Part shown: positions 47,963 to 57,420 of the stretch, piece by piece
Position numbering within the stretch: the stretch's first letter is position 1
How the letters are laid out: each line of letters starts with the position of its first letter
From: Tetradesmus obliquus
Lineage: Eukaryota > Chlorophyta > Chlorophyceae > Sphaeropleales > Scenedesmaceae
Length of the DNA stretch: 64,000 bases
NCBI GenBank assembly: GCA_030272155.1
Contig: CP126206.1
Location: 2,108,001-2,172,000, forward strand
Reading direction: 5' to 3'
Translations under genes and position numbers: made by a program
Notes under the pieces: model-generated
Told to the model about the DNA's origin: nothing
Seen by the model: only the letters and a program-made list of their open reading frames with translations
Databases searched by the model: none

Positions 47963-50900
47963 GGGCTGCATATGATGAGCTGGCAGAGAAGCTGCGGCAG
48001 GACGCGCTAGAGGTGAGAACTTGTTACATTTGAAATATGTTTATAGTGTCATGTAGCTGCAGCAGCAGCAGTGTCAGATTGATGCCTTAACAGCAGAGCA
48101 GCCGTGTTCGGTACTGCATTGGACTGTTTGGCGACATTGCGGCAGATTCTGATGCTCATTGCTCACACGCAAACACCTACCGCCGCCTGCCCTACAATTC
48201 TCAGGCGCAAGGCCGCCTGCAGCGGCACCATGAAATTGTGGCCAGGTGTTCCCTCAAGCTACGCACTTCATGTCACGCAGTCACACTTCTGCATGCATGC
48301 AAACCTGCTGCCCATCTTAACCTCGCAGGCGCAAGGCCGCCTGCAGCGGCGACTAGCACACCGGCTGCTGCTGCCGCAGGAGCCCGCCGCAGCCGCCACC
48401 AGCAGCAGCAGCAGCAGCAGCCGCAGCAGCAGCGTGCTGTATGGCAGCGGCCGCTTTTCGAGGGCTCATCGGTTGAGCCCTACTGCGCTGGCACTGACAG
48501 CAGATGAGGCGGTGGCCTTCACAGTGTCAAAAGATGGCAGCATTCTGAAGTGGGATGTGGAGACGATGCAGCGCACGCAGCTGGTGCGGTGAGTGCAGGA
48601 ACGGCGCCTGCAGCACTGCTTTGTGCTTGTTTTGTCACTGCTGCATTGCATCCAGTAGCATTCTGAAGTGGGATGTGGAGACAATGCAGCGCACGCAGCT
48701 AGTGCGGTGAGTGCAGGAATGATGCTCATGGCACTGCTTTGTGCTGTGCTGTGTTGCTTGTGTGATGCTTTTAGTAGCAGTTTGGAAGGGGATGCGGAGA
48801 CGATGCAGTGCACGCAGCTGGTGCGGTGATTGGTGCCTGCATGAACAACAATCTGTGCTTGCTTACAGCACGAGAGCAGCTGCAGGAGGGCAACCATCAG
48901 CAGGGTAGTGCTTGCAGGAAGTGCACTTGCTGGACAGCTGGGCAGTGCTTGCTGATGATTGGCTCGCAGATGTTGCCCGTGTACGCTGCTGCTTTGCCCA
49001 CCTATGCCGCTGCACTCTGAACTCTGCCGAGTCGCAGCAGTGCATGCTAGTGCAACTCTGATGTCCGTTGTGTCTCCTCAATCCTCACATATTACACGGT
49101 GCTTTGCATGCCTGCAGGCCTGGTAGCAAGGCCACCAAGGCAGCGGCAGCAGCAGCAGGCACCACCGCAGACTGGGTGCAGAAAGGACCACGCATGAATG
49201 CAACAAGCAGCCTGCTCGCAGCAGCAGTCAGCAGTGACGGCAGGTACCTGGCAGTTGGCGGAGGGGACAAGATGGTTCATGTGTTTGAGGCAGGCAGCGG
49301 CACACACGTGCAGGTGAGAGGATTTGAGTCGACCGGTTATTTTTCTATGTTTCAACACCTTTGGGGGTGTGATCAAGGCTACAGGTGGTCTGCTGGTGCA
49401 AAGTGGCGGCAATGGTAGTTGCAAGACAGCGGAATTCTGTCTTGCAGTTGACAGTTTCAGTGAATGTGTGCCACCAGCAGCCTGCTCGCAGCAGCAGTCA
49501 GCAGTGATGGCAGGTTCCTGGCAGTTGGCGGAGGGGACAAGATGGTGCATGTGTTTGAGGCAGGCAGCGGCACACACGTGCAGGTGAGAGGATTTGAGGC
49601 GACCGGTTATTTTTCTATGTTTCAACACCTTTGGGGGTGTGATCAAGGCTACAGGTGGTCTGCTGGTGCAAAGTGGCGGCAATGGTAGTTGCAAGACAGC
49701 GGAATATTGTCTTGCAGTTGACAGTTTCAGTGAATGTGTGCCACCAGCAGCCTGCTCGCAGCAGCAGTCAGCAGTGACGGCAGGTACCTGGCAGTTGGCG
49801 GAGGGGACAAGATGGTTCATGTGTTTGAGGCAGGCAGCGGCACACACGTGCAGGTGAGAGGATTTGAGGCGACCGGTTATTTTTCTATGTTTCAACACCT
49901 TTGGGGGTGTGATCAAGGCTACAGGTGGTCTGCTGGTGCAAAGTGGCGGCAATGGTAGTTGCAAGACAGCGGAATTCTGTCTTGCAGTTGACAGTTTCAG
50001 TGAATGTGTGCCACCAGCAGCCTGCTCGCAGCAGCAGTCAGCAGTGATGGCAGGTTCCTGGCAGTTGGCGGAGGGGACAAGATGGTGCATGTGTTTGAGG
50101 CAGGCAGCGGCACACACGTGCAGGTGAGAGGATTTGAGGCGACCGGTTATTTTTCTATGTTTCAACACCTTTGGGGGTGTGATCAAGGCTACAGGTGGTC
50201 TGCTGGTGCAAAGTGGCGGCAATGGTAGTTGCAAGACAGCGGAATATTGTCTTGCAGTTGACAGTTTCAGTGAATGTGTGCCACCAGCAGCCTGCTCGCA
50301 GCAGCAGTCAGCAGTGATGGCAGGTTCCTGGCAGTTGGCGGAGGGGACAAGATGGTGCATGTGTTTGAGGCAGGCAGCGGCACACACGTGCAGGTGAGAG
50401 GATTTGAGGCGACCGGTTATTTTTCTATGTTTCAACACCTTTGGGGGTGTGATCAAGGCTACAGGTGGTCTGCTGGTGCAAAGTGGCGGCAATGGTAGTT
50501 GCAAGACAGCGGAATTCTGTCTTGCAGTTGACAGTTTCAGTGAATGTGTGCCACCAGCAGCCTGCTCGCAGCAGCAGTCAGCAGTGATGGCAGGTTCCTG
50601 GCAGTTGGCGGAGGGGACAAGATGGTGCATGTGTTTGAGGCAGGCAGCGGCACACACGTGCAGGTGAGAGGATTTGAGGCGACCGGTTATTTTTCTATGT
50701 TTCAACACCTTTGGGGGTGTGATCAAGGCTACAGGTGGTCTGCTGGTGCAAAGTGGCGGCAATGGTAGTTGCAAGACAGCGGAATTCTGTCTTGCAGTTG
50801 ACAGTTTCAGTGAATGTGTGCCACCAGCAGCCTGCTCGCAGCAGCAGTCAGCGGTGATGGCAGGTTCCTGGCAGTTGGCCGAGGGGACAAGATGGTGCAT

Positions 50901-52163
50901 GTCTTTGAGGCAGGCAGGGGTCACATGTGCAGGTGGGTCTTGGGGTTGGCCGCTGCCTTTGTCACTGCCTTTGTCACTGCAAGTTAGCATGTGACCTGGT
51001 TTCCAGTGGCGGCACAGCCCACGCCATAGGCTCTGCAAGTAAGTCACTATTCATGTTCCTGCCTTGCTGCTGCTGCAGAGCTACCCGGGCCACCGTGACC
51101 AGGTGTCCGGCCTGGCCTTCAGGGAGGGCACACACACGCTGTACAGCAGCGGCTTCGACAGGTGAGAATGGGGCATAAATCATACAACGGAAATAAATCC
51201 CTATAACTGTGGTTACATCGTTCTGCAAATGCATGCGCAAGTACATGCAGGCGCCATGTAAGAATCAAAGCGAGCAGTACAGCTGCGGCTGCAACAGGTG
51301 TGCGCGGCTCATCAAGAGCTGGATTTATGTCAGTGACGACATGTGGCACCAGCAGCAAGCTCGCATATTGCCGTGCCAAATGTTTACGGCAACTACGCTA
51401 CCACAGAGAACTTCCCACTGCTTGCAGGACAGCGAAAACCTGGAGCCTGGATGACGGCGCGTACATGGACACGCTGTCTAGGCATTAGGTAAAATTGTTC
51501 TCATTGTCCACTGCGAACTTCCCACTGCTCGCAGAACTGTGAAGATCTGGAGCCTAGATGACGGCGCGTATGTTGACACGCTGTTTGGGCACTAGATAAC
51601 ATTGTTCTCACTGTCCACTGCGAACTTCCCACTGCTTGCAGGACTGTGAAGATCTGGAGCCTGGATGATGGTGCCTACGTGGACACGCTGTTTGGCCACC
51701 AGGCGGAAGTGTTTGCGCTGGATGCTGCGCGCGCGGAGCGGGTGGTCAGCGTGGGGCACGACCACACGTGCAGGTGAGCTAGCTCAGCGCTGATGTGAAA
51801 TGACTATACAGTAAGCAGGGCTGCGCACCTTCAAGCAATGCTGGACCAGCAGACTCCCTGGTCTATAGTTGATGTGTAGATCTGTATGCGTGTTCTGGGA
51901 CCTGCTGTAAGTTGCCAGAGAGAGCTGTGAAGCCAGCACGCAGCGTCAGCGTGCGTCACAGCGCATGTGCAGGTGATTGATCGCTGCACATGATGCGTGT
52001 GTCTTGCTGCCGCCAGGGATTGCGGCTACTGTGGCTGCTAGGTCTTGCACTGCATGTTTACGATATCTTCACCCTGCTGCTGCTTCTGTGCAGGCTGTGG
52101 AAGATCCCTGAGGAGAGCCACCTGGTGTTCAGGAGCCCCAGCATGGCGCATGATATGCTCACC

Positions 52164-52222
<59 letters not shown>

Positions 52223-52296
52223 GCAGGCTGTGGAAGATCCCTGAGGAGAGCCACCTGGTGTTCAGGAGCCCCAGCATGGCACATGATATGCTCACG

Positions 52297-52345
<49 letters not shown>

Positions 52346-52426
52346 AGGCTGTGGAAGATCCCTGAGGAGAGCCACCTGGTGTTCAGGAGCCCCAGCATAT
52401 GACACATGGTGTGCTCACCCTGCTGC

Positions 52427-52495
<69 letters not shown>

Positions 52496-53677
52496 AGGCT
52501 GTGGAAGATCCCTGAGGAGAGCCACCTGGTGTTCAGGAGCCCCAGCATGGCACAGTACGCGGTGTCATACGTGACAGGCAACGAATGGGTGTCAGGCGGC
52601 GCCGACGGCTCGCTGCAGGTGGGTAGCGTAGTGACGCTGTGGCGTTGCATTTGTCACCAGTGGTGAAGTGGAGTGTCATACGTGACTGGCAACGATTGGT
52701 TTTCAGGAGGCGCGGACGGCTCCCTGCAGGTGGGTTGCAGTTTAGATGGTTTTGGGTGCTGCAGCTGCAGTTGGCTGTTCTGTATGTCACCATCAGCAGC
52801 AGCGGTGTATTGGCGTGTCATACGTGACTGGCAACGAATGGGTGTCAGGCGGCGCGGACGGCTCCCTGCAGGTGGGTGGTGTAGTGACACAGCATGCTAG
52901 GCATATTATTCTCAGCGTGTTCGCAGCTTGTGTGCAATCATTGTATTGCAGGACACTGCCGCACTGCTTCTGGACTTGATTCATAGCTGGCTGTTTCTAT
53001 CGCGTTTTCGCGTTCCGCGTGCAGGTGTGGAACACCATGAAGAAGAAGCCGCACCTATCATCACCTGCACTTCATACCATTAGTGAGCACTGCCGCACTG
53101 CTTGTGGGCGTCAATCAGAACCGATGGTTGTTAACCGAGTGTCTCGTGCTGCGTGCAGGTGTGGAACACCATGAAGAAGAAGCCTCAGAGCGTGTACCGC
53201 AACGCACACGTCAGCCGCAGCAGCGGCGCAGCAGCAGCAGCAGCCCCTGCAGATGCAGGCCCCGACGCAGCAGCAGCAGCAGCAGATGCCGACGCAGCAG
53301 ATGCAGCAGTAGCAGCCGGCCTGCCCAGCAAAGGCAGCTGGAGCACAGCCAGAGTAGACACCCCAGGCTGGATCCAATCCATAGCTGCCTGCAAGGGCTC
53401 TGAGATTGTTGCTAGCGGTGCCGGAGATGGCTTTATTCGGCTGTGGGCTGTGCAGCCGAGTAGGCACGGCGGGGCTGGATCTTTGAAGCCTGTTGGGGCG
53501 CTGCCTGCTGCTGGCTTTGTGAATGGGTTGGCACTGGGGCGGTCAGGCAGGCTTTGTGTTGCAGCATTGGGTCAGGAGCCGCGCTTAGGGAGGTGGGGCA
53601 GGGTGGGCAATGCGCGCAACGGGCTGCTGGTGCACCGCTGGGAGCTCGCCGACGATGGTGCCAGCGATGACGAGTAG
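46690..53677 (+). CDS. RRP9: RRP9 / U3-55K, WD40 protein of the U3 snoRNP, 8 exons
   Basis: Exons 46690-46873, 47608-47738, 48329-48588, 49118-49313, 51079-51161, 51642-51773, 52498-52618 and 53159-53677 join in phase (1626 nt, 541 residues, TAG stop). RRP9 binds the U3 snoRNA box B/C and acts in nucleolar processing of 18S pre-rRNA. Visible: basic N-terminus KRSTKAAAGAGRKRSRKED (nuclear signal) followed by an acidic stretch; the RRP9-type helix IRLGARAYLEDLR and ELAEKLRQDALEAQGRLQR; then WD repeats ending KDGSILKWDVE, GGDKMVHVFEA, SSGFDRTVKIWSLDD, GHDHTCRLWKI, SGGADGSLQVWNT, SGAGDGFIRLWAV; and the family hallmark near the C-terminus, GQEPRLGRWGRVGNARNGL. A poly-Ala insertion lies between the last two WD repeats (53227-53320). 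An in-frame ATG at 46648 would add 14 residues, mostly Ser. Confidence 0.92.
47395..47600 (+). repeat. Long (CTG)n tract before an RRP9 3' splice site
   Basis: About 200 bp of CTG with CCG and GTG interruptions, ending in CTGTGCTGCAG, the acceptor of the exon starting at 47608. Long open frames of poly-Leu, poly-Ala or poly-Ser on both strands are by-products. Confidence 0.95.
47795..48012 (+). repeat. Two downstream copies of the end of RRP9 exon 47608-47738
   Basis: DADGAAAAGLDDDELAEKLR with donor recurs at about 47799-47876, and a shorter YDELAEKLRQDALE copy with a (CAG)n run at about 47930-48012. Both end in GTGAG donors. Confidence 0.9.
48160..48230 (+). repeat. Copy of the start of RRP9 exon 48329-48588
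   Basis: TTCTCAG|GCGCAAGGCCGCCTGCAGCGG at about 48192-48222, with an intact acceptor but a diverged continuation. Confidence 0.8.
48655..48830 (+). repeat. Two copies of the end of RRP9 exon 48329-48588
   Basis: SILKWDVETMQRTQLVR and donor recurs at about 48658-48710. A decayed one (EGDAETMQCTQLVR) is at about 48778-48828. Spacing is about 120 bp. Confidence 0.85.
49474..50935 (+). repeat. 270-bp tandem array of RRP9 exon 49118-49313, six extra units
   Basis: The 3' part of the exon (SSLLAAAVSSDGR-LAVGGG through HVFEAGSGTHVQ and the GTGAGAGG donor) plus about 164 bp of intron recurs every 270 bp: units near 49474, 49744, 50014, 50284, 50554 and 50824, the last truncated. Copies differ at only a few sites (GACGGCAGGTACC vs GATGGCAGGTTCC; GTTCAT vs GTGCAT; GGAATTC vs GGAATAT). 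Confidence 0.97.
51421..51600 (+). repeat. Two copies of the start of RRP9 exon 51642-51773
   Basis: TTGCAG followed by TVKIWSLDDGAYVDTL-like sequence at about 51421-51488 (CAGCGAAAACCTGGAGCC variant, then TAG) and 51529-51595 (KIWSLDDGAYVDTLFGH, then TAG). Both have acceptors and end in stops. Confidence 0.85.
51816..51862 (+). repeat. Dispersed repeat, copy 2 (short)
   Basis: GCAGGGCTGCGCACCTTCAA and GCAATGCTGGACCAGCAGAC match 7640-7676, inside an RRP9 intron. Confidence 0.55.
52092..52400 (+). repeat. Three copies of RRP9 exon start separated by (CTG)n runs
   Basis: GCAG|LWKIPEESHLVFRSPSMA recurs at about 52094-52150, 52228-52285 and 52347-52400. Each is preceded by a TGC- or CTG-rich run (52165-52220, 52300-52345, 52418-52494) ending in the acceptor CAG. 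The native exon starts at 52498. Confidence 0.95.
52672..53060 (+). repeat. Copies of the ends of the last two RRP9 exons
   Basis: VSYVTGNEW-SGGADGSLQ copies at about 52674-52731 (with a 1-nt context change) and 52815-52871, each with a GTGGGT donor. A copy of the start of the last exon (GCAG|VWNTMKKKP) is at about 53022-53055. Confidence 0.85.
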
Positions 53678-54040
53678 TAGCAGCATGCCAATGCCGTGCA
53701 GCCATCATCACGATGATATGATAACATGTGGTGTGGTCTGCGCAGACCAGCACACTGAGTGTGCAACGGGCTGCTGGTGCACCGCTGGGAGCTTGCGGAT
53801 GATGGCGGCAGCGATGAGGAGTAGTGGCAGCACCCTGCTGGTAGTGTGACATCAGGCACCACATGCATGTGGCGTAGCATGTGGTAGGTCCTGGTGAATG
53901 TGCAATGGGCTGCTGGTGCTTCAGTGGGAGCTTGCAGACAATGGCGGCAGCGATGCCGAGTAGTAGCAGGATCATGATGCCAACGCCATGCAGCCCTCAT
54001 CGTGATGATGATATGATAGCATGTGGTGGGGTCTGCTGAG

Positions 54041-54045
54041 TGTAA
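54041..54045 (+). other. Candidate polyadenylation signal of RRP9
   Basis: TGTAA, 364 bp past the stop, inside the duplicated tail region. Confidence 0.3.
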
Positions 54046-54047
54046 AA

Positions 54048-54126
54048 GGATGAATCTAGACAAATCCAGGATCTCGAAGGACGCTGGTACTGCACAGCTG
54101 TGCACTGCGCAAGGCTTCAAGCAATG
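54048..54126 (+). repeat. Dispersed repeat, copy 3
   Basis: AATCTAGACAAATCCAGGAT, ACGCTGGT and GGCTTCAAGCAATG match copy 1 at 7597-7690 over about 80 bp, with a short internal insertion. Confidence 0.6.
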
Positions 54127-55239
54127 GCGATGGTGTCTGCTGAGTGTGCAATGGGCTGCTGGTGCTCTGGTGGGAGCTTGCGGACGATGGCGGCAGCGAT
54201 GACAAGCAGCGGCAGCACACCAGGTGCCACATGCAGTTGGCAAAGTATTTGGTGGGGCCTGATGGTGGTGCCAGCGATGATCAGAAGGTGCACCCACCAG
54301 GTGCAGTTCACAGATAGTTGGCGAATGGCATGTAAGCATGTAGCAGTGTATGGATAAGCAGCTGCGCAGCTGTCAGTTGGTTGCTTGTCACAAGCGGCGC
54401 CCGGGTACGTGTTGTATTGCACAGGGCGTGCCTTGGTGGGCTGCCGCATTGTGATGTGCAGCTGCTGCCAGCGCTGCTACAGTGTAATTAATGAAAACAT
54501 GTGGAGTGTTGGGCACGTTTGATGTGCCAGACTGGACGTTTGGTGCCGAAGCAAAGCCAGGCGTATCCTTTGCTGTGCAATGGGCTGCTACTAGTAGTGC
54601 ACAGGTGGGTCCTTGTTCCAGTCCTTGCGGCGGCGGGTGAACGTGATGTTGCTGAGATCCATGCTACTGCTTTCAGATCCAAGCGTGACGCAAGCCTGAG
54701 AATGCAGAAATCGGTGTTCAACATCCTTTAGCGCCTGTCTTGTGGTGGGAAAGTCGGTTGACTCCTCAGCTGATGCATGTGCGTGTCATGCATTCACAGC
54801 TGGCTAGCCGGCAGGCACGTACCCGCGTAGGAGGGCCATCAACGAAGCGCCCGCAACCCCAAAGTGTGCATTGAGGAGTCTATAGTGGAACTTTGGCTCC
54901 AAAAATTTCTGAAGTTGTGCGTTACGGTTGGCATCATCGACGATGACTGTGTGCACAGACATCATCAGCCGTCCATCAGCAATCACAGTCCAGGCGGTAT
55001 CGGTGTGCACTTCATGGTCTTTGTTTAGTACTTGCCGTGTGTTGAGTTATTTGCAAAAGCCAAAGCGTGCCTTCAATTGTGCTGGAACCCCAACCGAGGT
55101 CTTATTGGGCCACTGCACACAACTTGTATCTGCCAGCTTTGCAGCTCAGTCACTGTCATTGGTGTAGATCGAGTGCAAGCTGTGTTGTTGAGTGTGCCAC
55201 ACCTACACCAGCCTGCCAACCTCGCTTGCTGCCTGTGAG

Positions 55240-57004
55240 ATGCTCACCAGGCCAACCTCGGCCCTTCAGCTTTTCACAACTAGTAACAAGAAACATAATG
55301 TATTTAGTAGTAGAGGCCCGGCGCCTATCACGGTGCCGAAGAGGCTGACTGGCCTACCTCCAGCCCGGAGCCAGCTTGGGACTGTGGCAGCGCCTTTGAG
55401 CGACATCGAGCGCCAGAATGCAGAGAGGTAGGTTCTCAAGGATGACATCCGGCGCCTAGCTGCCTCAGTGAACCAGCTTGAACATTCTATCACGCCTTCT
55501 ACGCAGGCGGAGGGCCTATGAGGAGAAGCTGGCGCAACAGAGGGCGGAAGAGGAGCAACTGAACACGGGTGCAGCCTGGTAAGTCTTGAGGCTGAGATTT
55601 GCTCGCTGCCAGTCGGGCACTCACCAACGATGGCAGGCAACATGGCACGTTGTCTGACAGCTCTGGCGCCTTTGATGCAGCTCCAGCTGCCTCGTTGTTG
55701 TACAAAGCAATCATTCAGTGCACGTGTACAGCGGCAGACGCCCGCGGCGATACATTCAAGCCAGTGCAGCACGTGACGCTCAGCTCCTCGCATCGTCTGA
55801 CCTGGACTTGGCTTTGTCTCGTTTGTCACGTGCAGGTGGGAAGTGGAATGCCCGCCCAACATGATCAACGTTGCAAGCCTGGATCAGCTCAAGGTGCGCA
55901 GCACAGCAGCCTGGCAGCAGCTGCACACCACAGCAGCTGTATCACAACAGAGCAGGTGCTGGTCAGCAGTCAACACTTCTGCATCCAGCTGCTGCTTCGT
56001 TCCTGAGCAGTGCACGTTCAGCATGTTTTGCTGGTGCAGTGTGCTAGCGTGCTCACAAGCGCTGCGCTGCCTGTTGCGGGCAGTTGTTGTGGGACCTGCC
56101 TGTGGGACCCACCTGCAACATTGTACTGCTGATGGCACAACAGCAGCAGCTGTCGCAGCAGATATCGGCAGGCAGTGCAGCCGCTCTCAAGTCCATTTAT
56201 GGGTCTCCTGCAAAGGCTTCAGTCTTGTCGCCAGCTTTGTGTATCAGCATCAGCGCATGCAAATGGCCAAGCCACACAACGTGTGGAACAAGCTGCTGCT
56301 GTCAGAGCCAATGCGCAGCTGCGCTCACTGCCTGTGCGCAAGCATACATGACCACCACCACTTGTGCATACACCACACTTCCTTACACACTCTTCCAGCA
56401 CTCTCACCCCTGAGCTCTGCGCACGTGCTTCCATTTGAACTGTACTTTCCTGCAGACCACTGTGGAGGGCGAGTGTGCAGCAGGCAAGCTCGTGGTGGTC
56501 AACTTTTTTGCCCCCGAGTGCTACGCATGCAAGTCCATGCAGCCCAAGCTGCGCCAGATTGCACGGGATAACCCGGATTCAGTCTTCCTGAAGGTCAACG
56601 GCCTGGTGAGTGGCGGGACGCAGCTGGGCAATCCACTAAGCCAGTGCTGCTGCTCGGCTGGCAGTGGCTGACTGGACGCGTGAGCTGACTTATGTGGTCG
56701 AAGGTGTGGCAGCATGCACGCACAGGCAAGTGGCCTCACGCGCGCTGCATCTGCCACCAACTCGCATGTGCTGCTGCTGCTGCTGCCGTTCCTGCAGGTG
56801 GGCGACCTCATGCAGTATGTGGAGGCGATGCAGATCACGCGCATCCCCTACTTCCACTTCTACAAGAACAACAAGCGCGTGGCAGAGTTCTCCGCCAACA
56901 TGCGCCCAGACAAGCTCGCGCTGCTGCGCGCTGAGATTGCGGCGCACAAGGAGCAGCCCGTGGCAGCAGCGGACACCAGCAGCCACCAGGCCCTGGAGGC
57001 CTAA
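55240..57004 (+). CDS. Thioredoxin-like protein with CYAC site, probably plastid
   Basis: Exons 55240-55427, 55507-55578, 55836-55893, 56456-56605 and 56798-57004 join in phase (675 nt, 224 residues, TAA stop). The N-terminus MLTRPTSALQLFTTSNKKHN is Ser/Thr-rich without acidic residues, as in transit peptides. Then come a charged helix (ERRRAYEEKLAQQRAEEE), WWEVECPPNMINVASLDQL, and a thioredoxin fold: KLVVVNFFAPECYACKSMQP with CxxC = CYAC, LRQIARDNPDSVFLKVN, and TRIPYFHFYKNNKRVAEFSA with the cis-Pro. The CPPNM segment, CYACK and RIPYFHFYK resemble the atypical ACHT-type plastid thioredoxins of plants. It presumably acts in thiol redox signalling; no target can be inferred. An upstream in-frame ATG at 55192 would lengthen the N-terminus by 16 residues. 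Confidence 0.85.
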
Positions 57005-57420
57005 GCTTGCAGGACAGCTGCTGGTGGCCTGAGCTTGCAGGACAGCTGCTGGTGGCCTGAGCTTGCAGGACAGGTGCTGGTGGCCTGAGCTTGCAGGGCA
57101 GCTGCTGGAGGCCTGAGCTTGCAGGACAGCTGCTGGTGGCCTGAGCTTGCAGGAGCTCTTGCAGCTTGCAGGACAGCTGCTTGCGCTGGCCGCAGACACC
57201 AGCAGCTACCAGGCCTCCCTGGACGCCTGCGCTTGCAGGAGCTCTTGCAGCAGCTGCAGCTTGCAGGACAGCTGCTGGGGCAGGCCGCAGCCAGCAGCTG
57301 CCAGGCACTGCAAGTTTGCAGGAGCTCTCCAGCAGTCTGCAAGACAGCTGCTACTTGTTTGTATGTGGACTGCAGCTTGCAGGACAGCTGCTACTTGTTT
57401 GTATGTGGACTAGCGTTAGA
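57005..57420 (+). repeat. Minisatellite of about 28 bp derived from the gene end
   Basis: Units of the type GAGCTTGCAGGACAGCTGCT (about 28 bp with GGTGGCCT) recur five times from about 57005 to 57150 and more loosely to 57420. The first unit overlaps the stop context GAGGCCTAAGC of the thioredoxin-like gene, and segments resembling its last codons (AADTSS-QA) recur near 57190-57225. Confidence 0.85.

Larger units (their letters stand above)
53690..54290 (+). repeat. Duplicated 3' end of RRP9 past the stop
   Basis: Copies of CNGLLVHRWELADDG-SDEE plus TAG and 3' flank occur at about 53758-53826, 53898-53965 and 54143-54215, with a remnant at 54248-54290. Copies 1-3 keep the TAG or a shifted equivalent. 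They lie past the gene's stop codon. Confidence 0.85.
53678..55239. other. RRP9 3' flank and upstream region of the thioredoxin-like gene
   Basis: To about 54290 it is filled by copies of the RRP9 tail and one dispersed repeat. From 54300 to 55239 it is non-repetitive sequence with only short frames; it presumably holds the promoter and 5' UTR of the gene starting at 55240. Confidence 0.55.

Noticed and set aside
49092-51047. A 651-residue minus-strand open frame with a 90-residue repeat
   Set aside because: It is antisense to RRP9 and exists only because the 270-bp tandem unit is a multiple of three and lacks stops in that frame. No domain or splice context.
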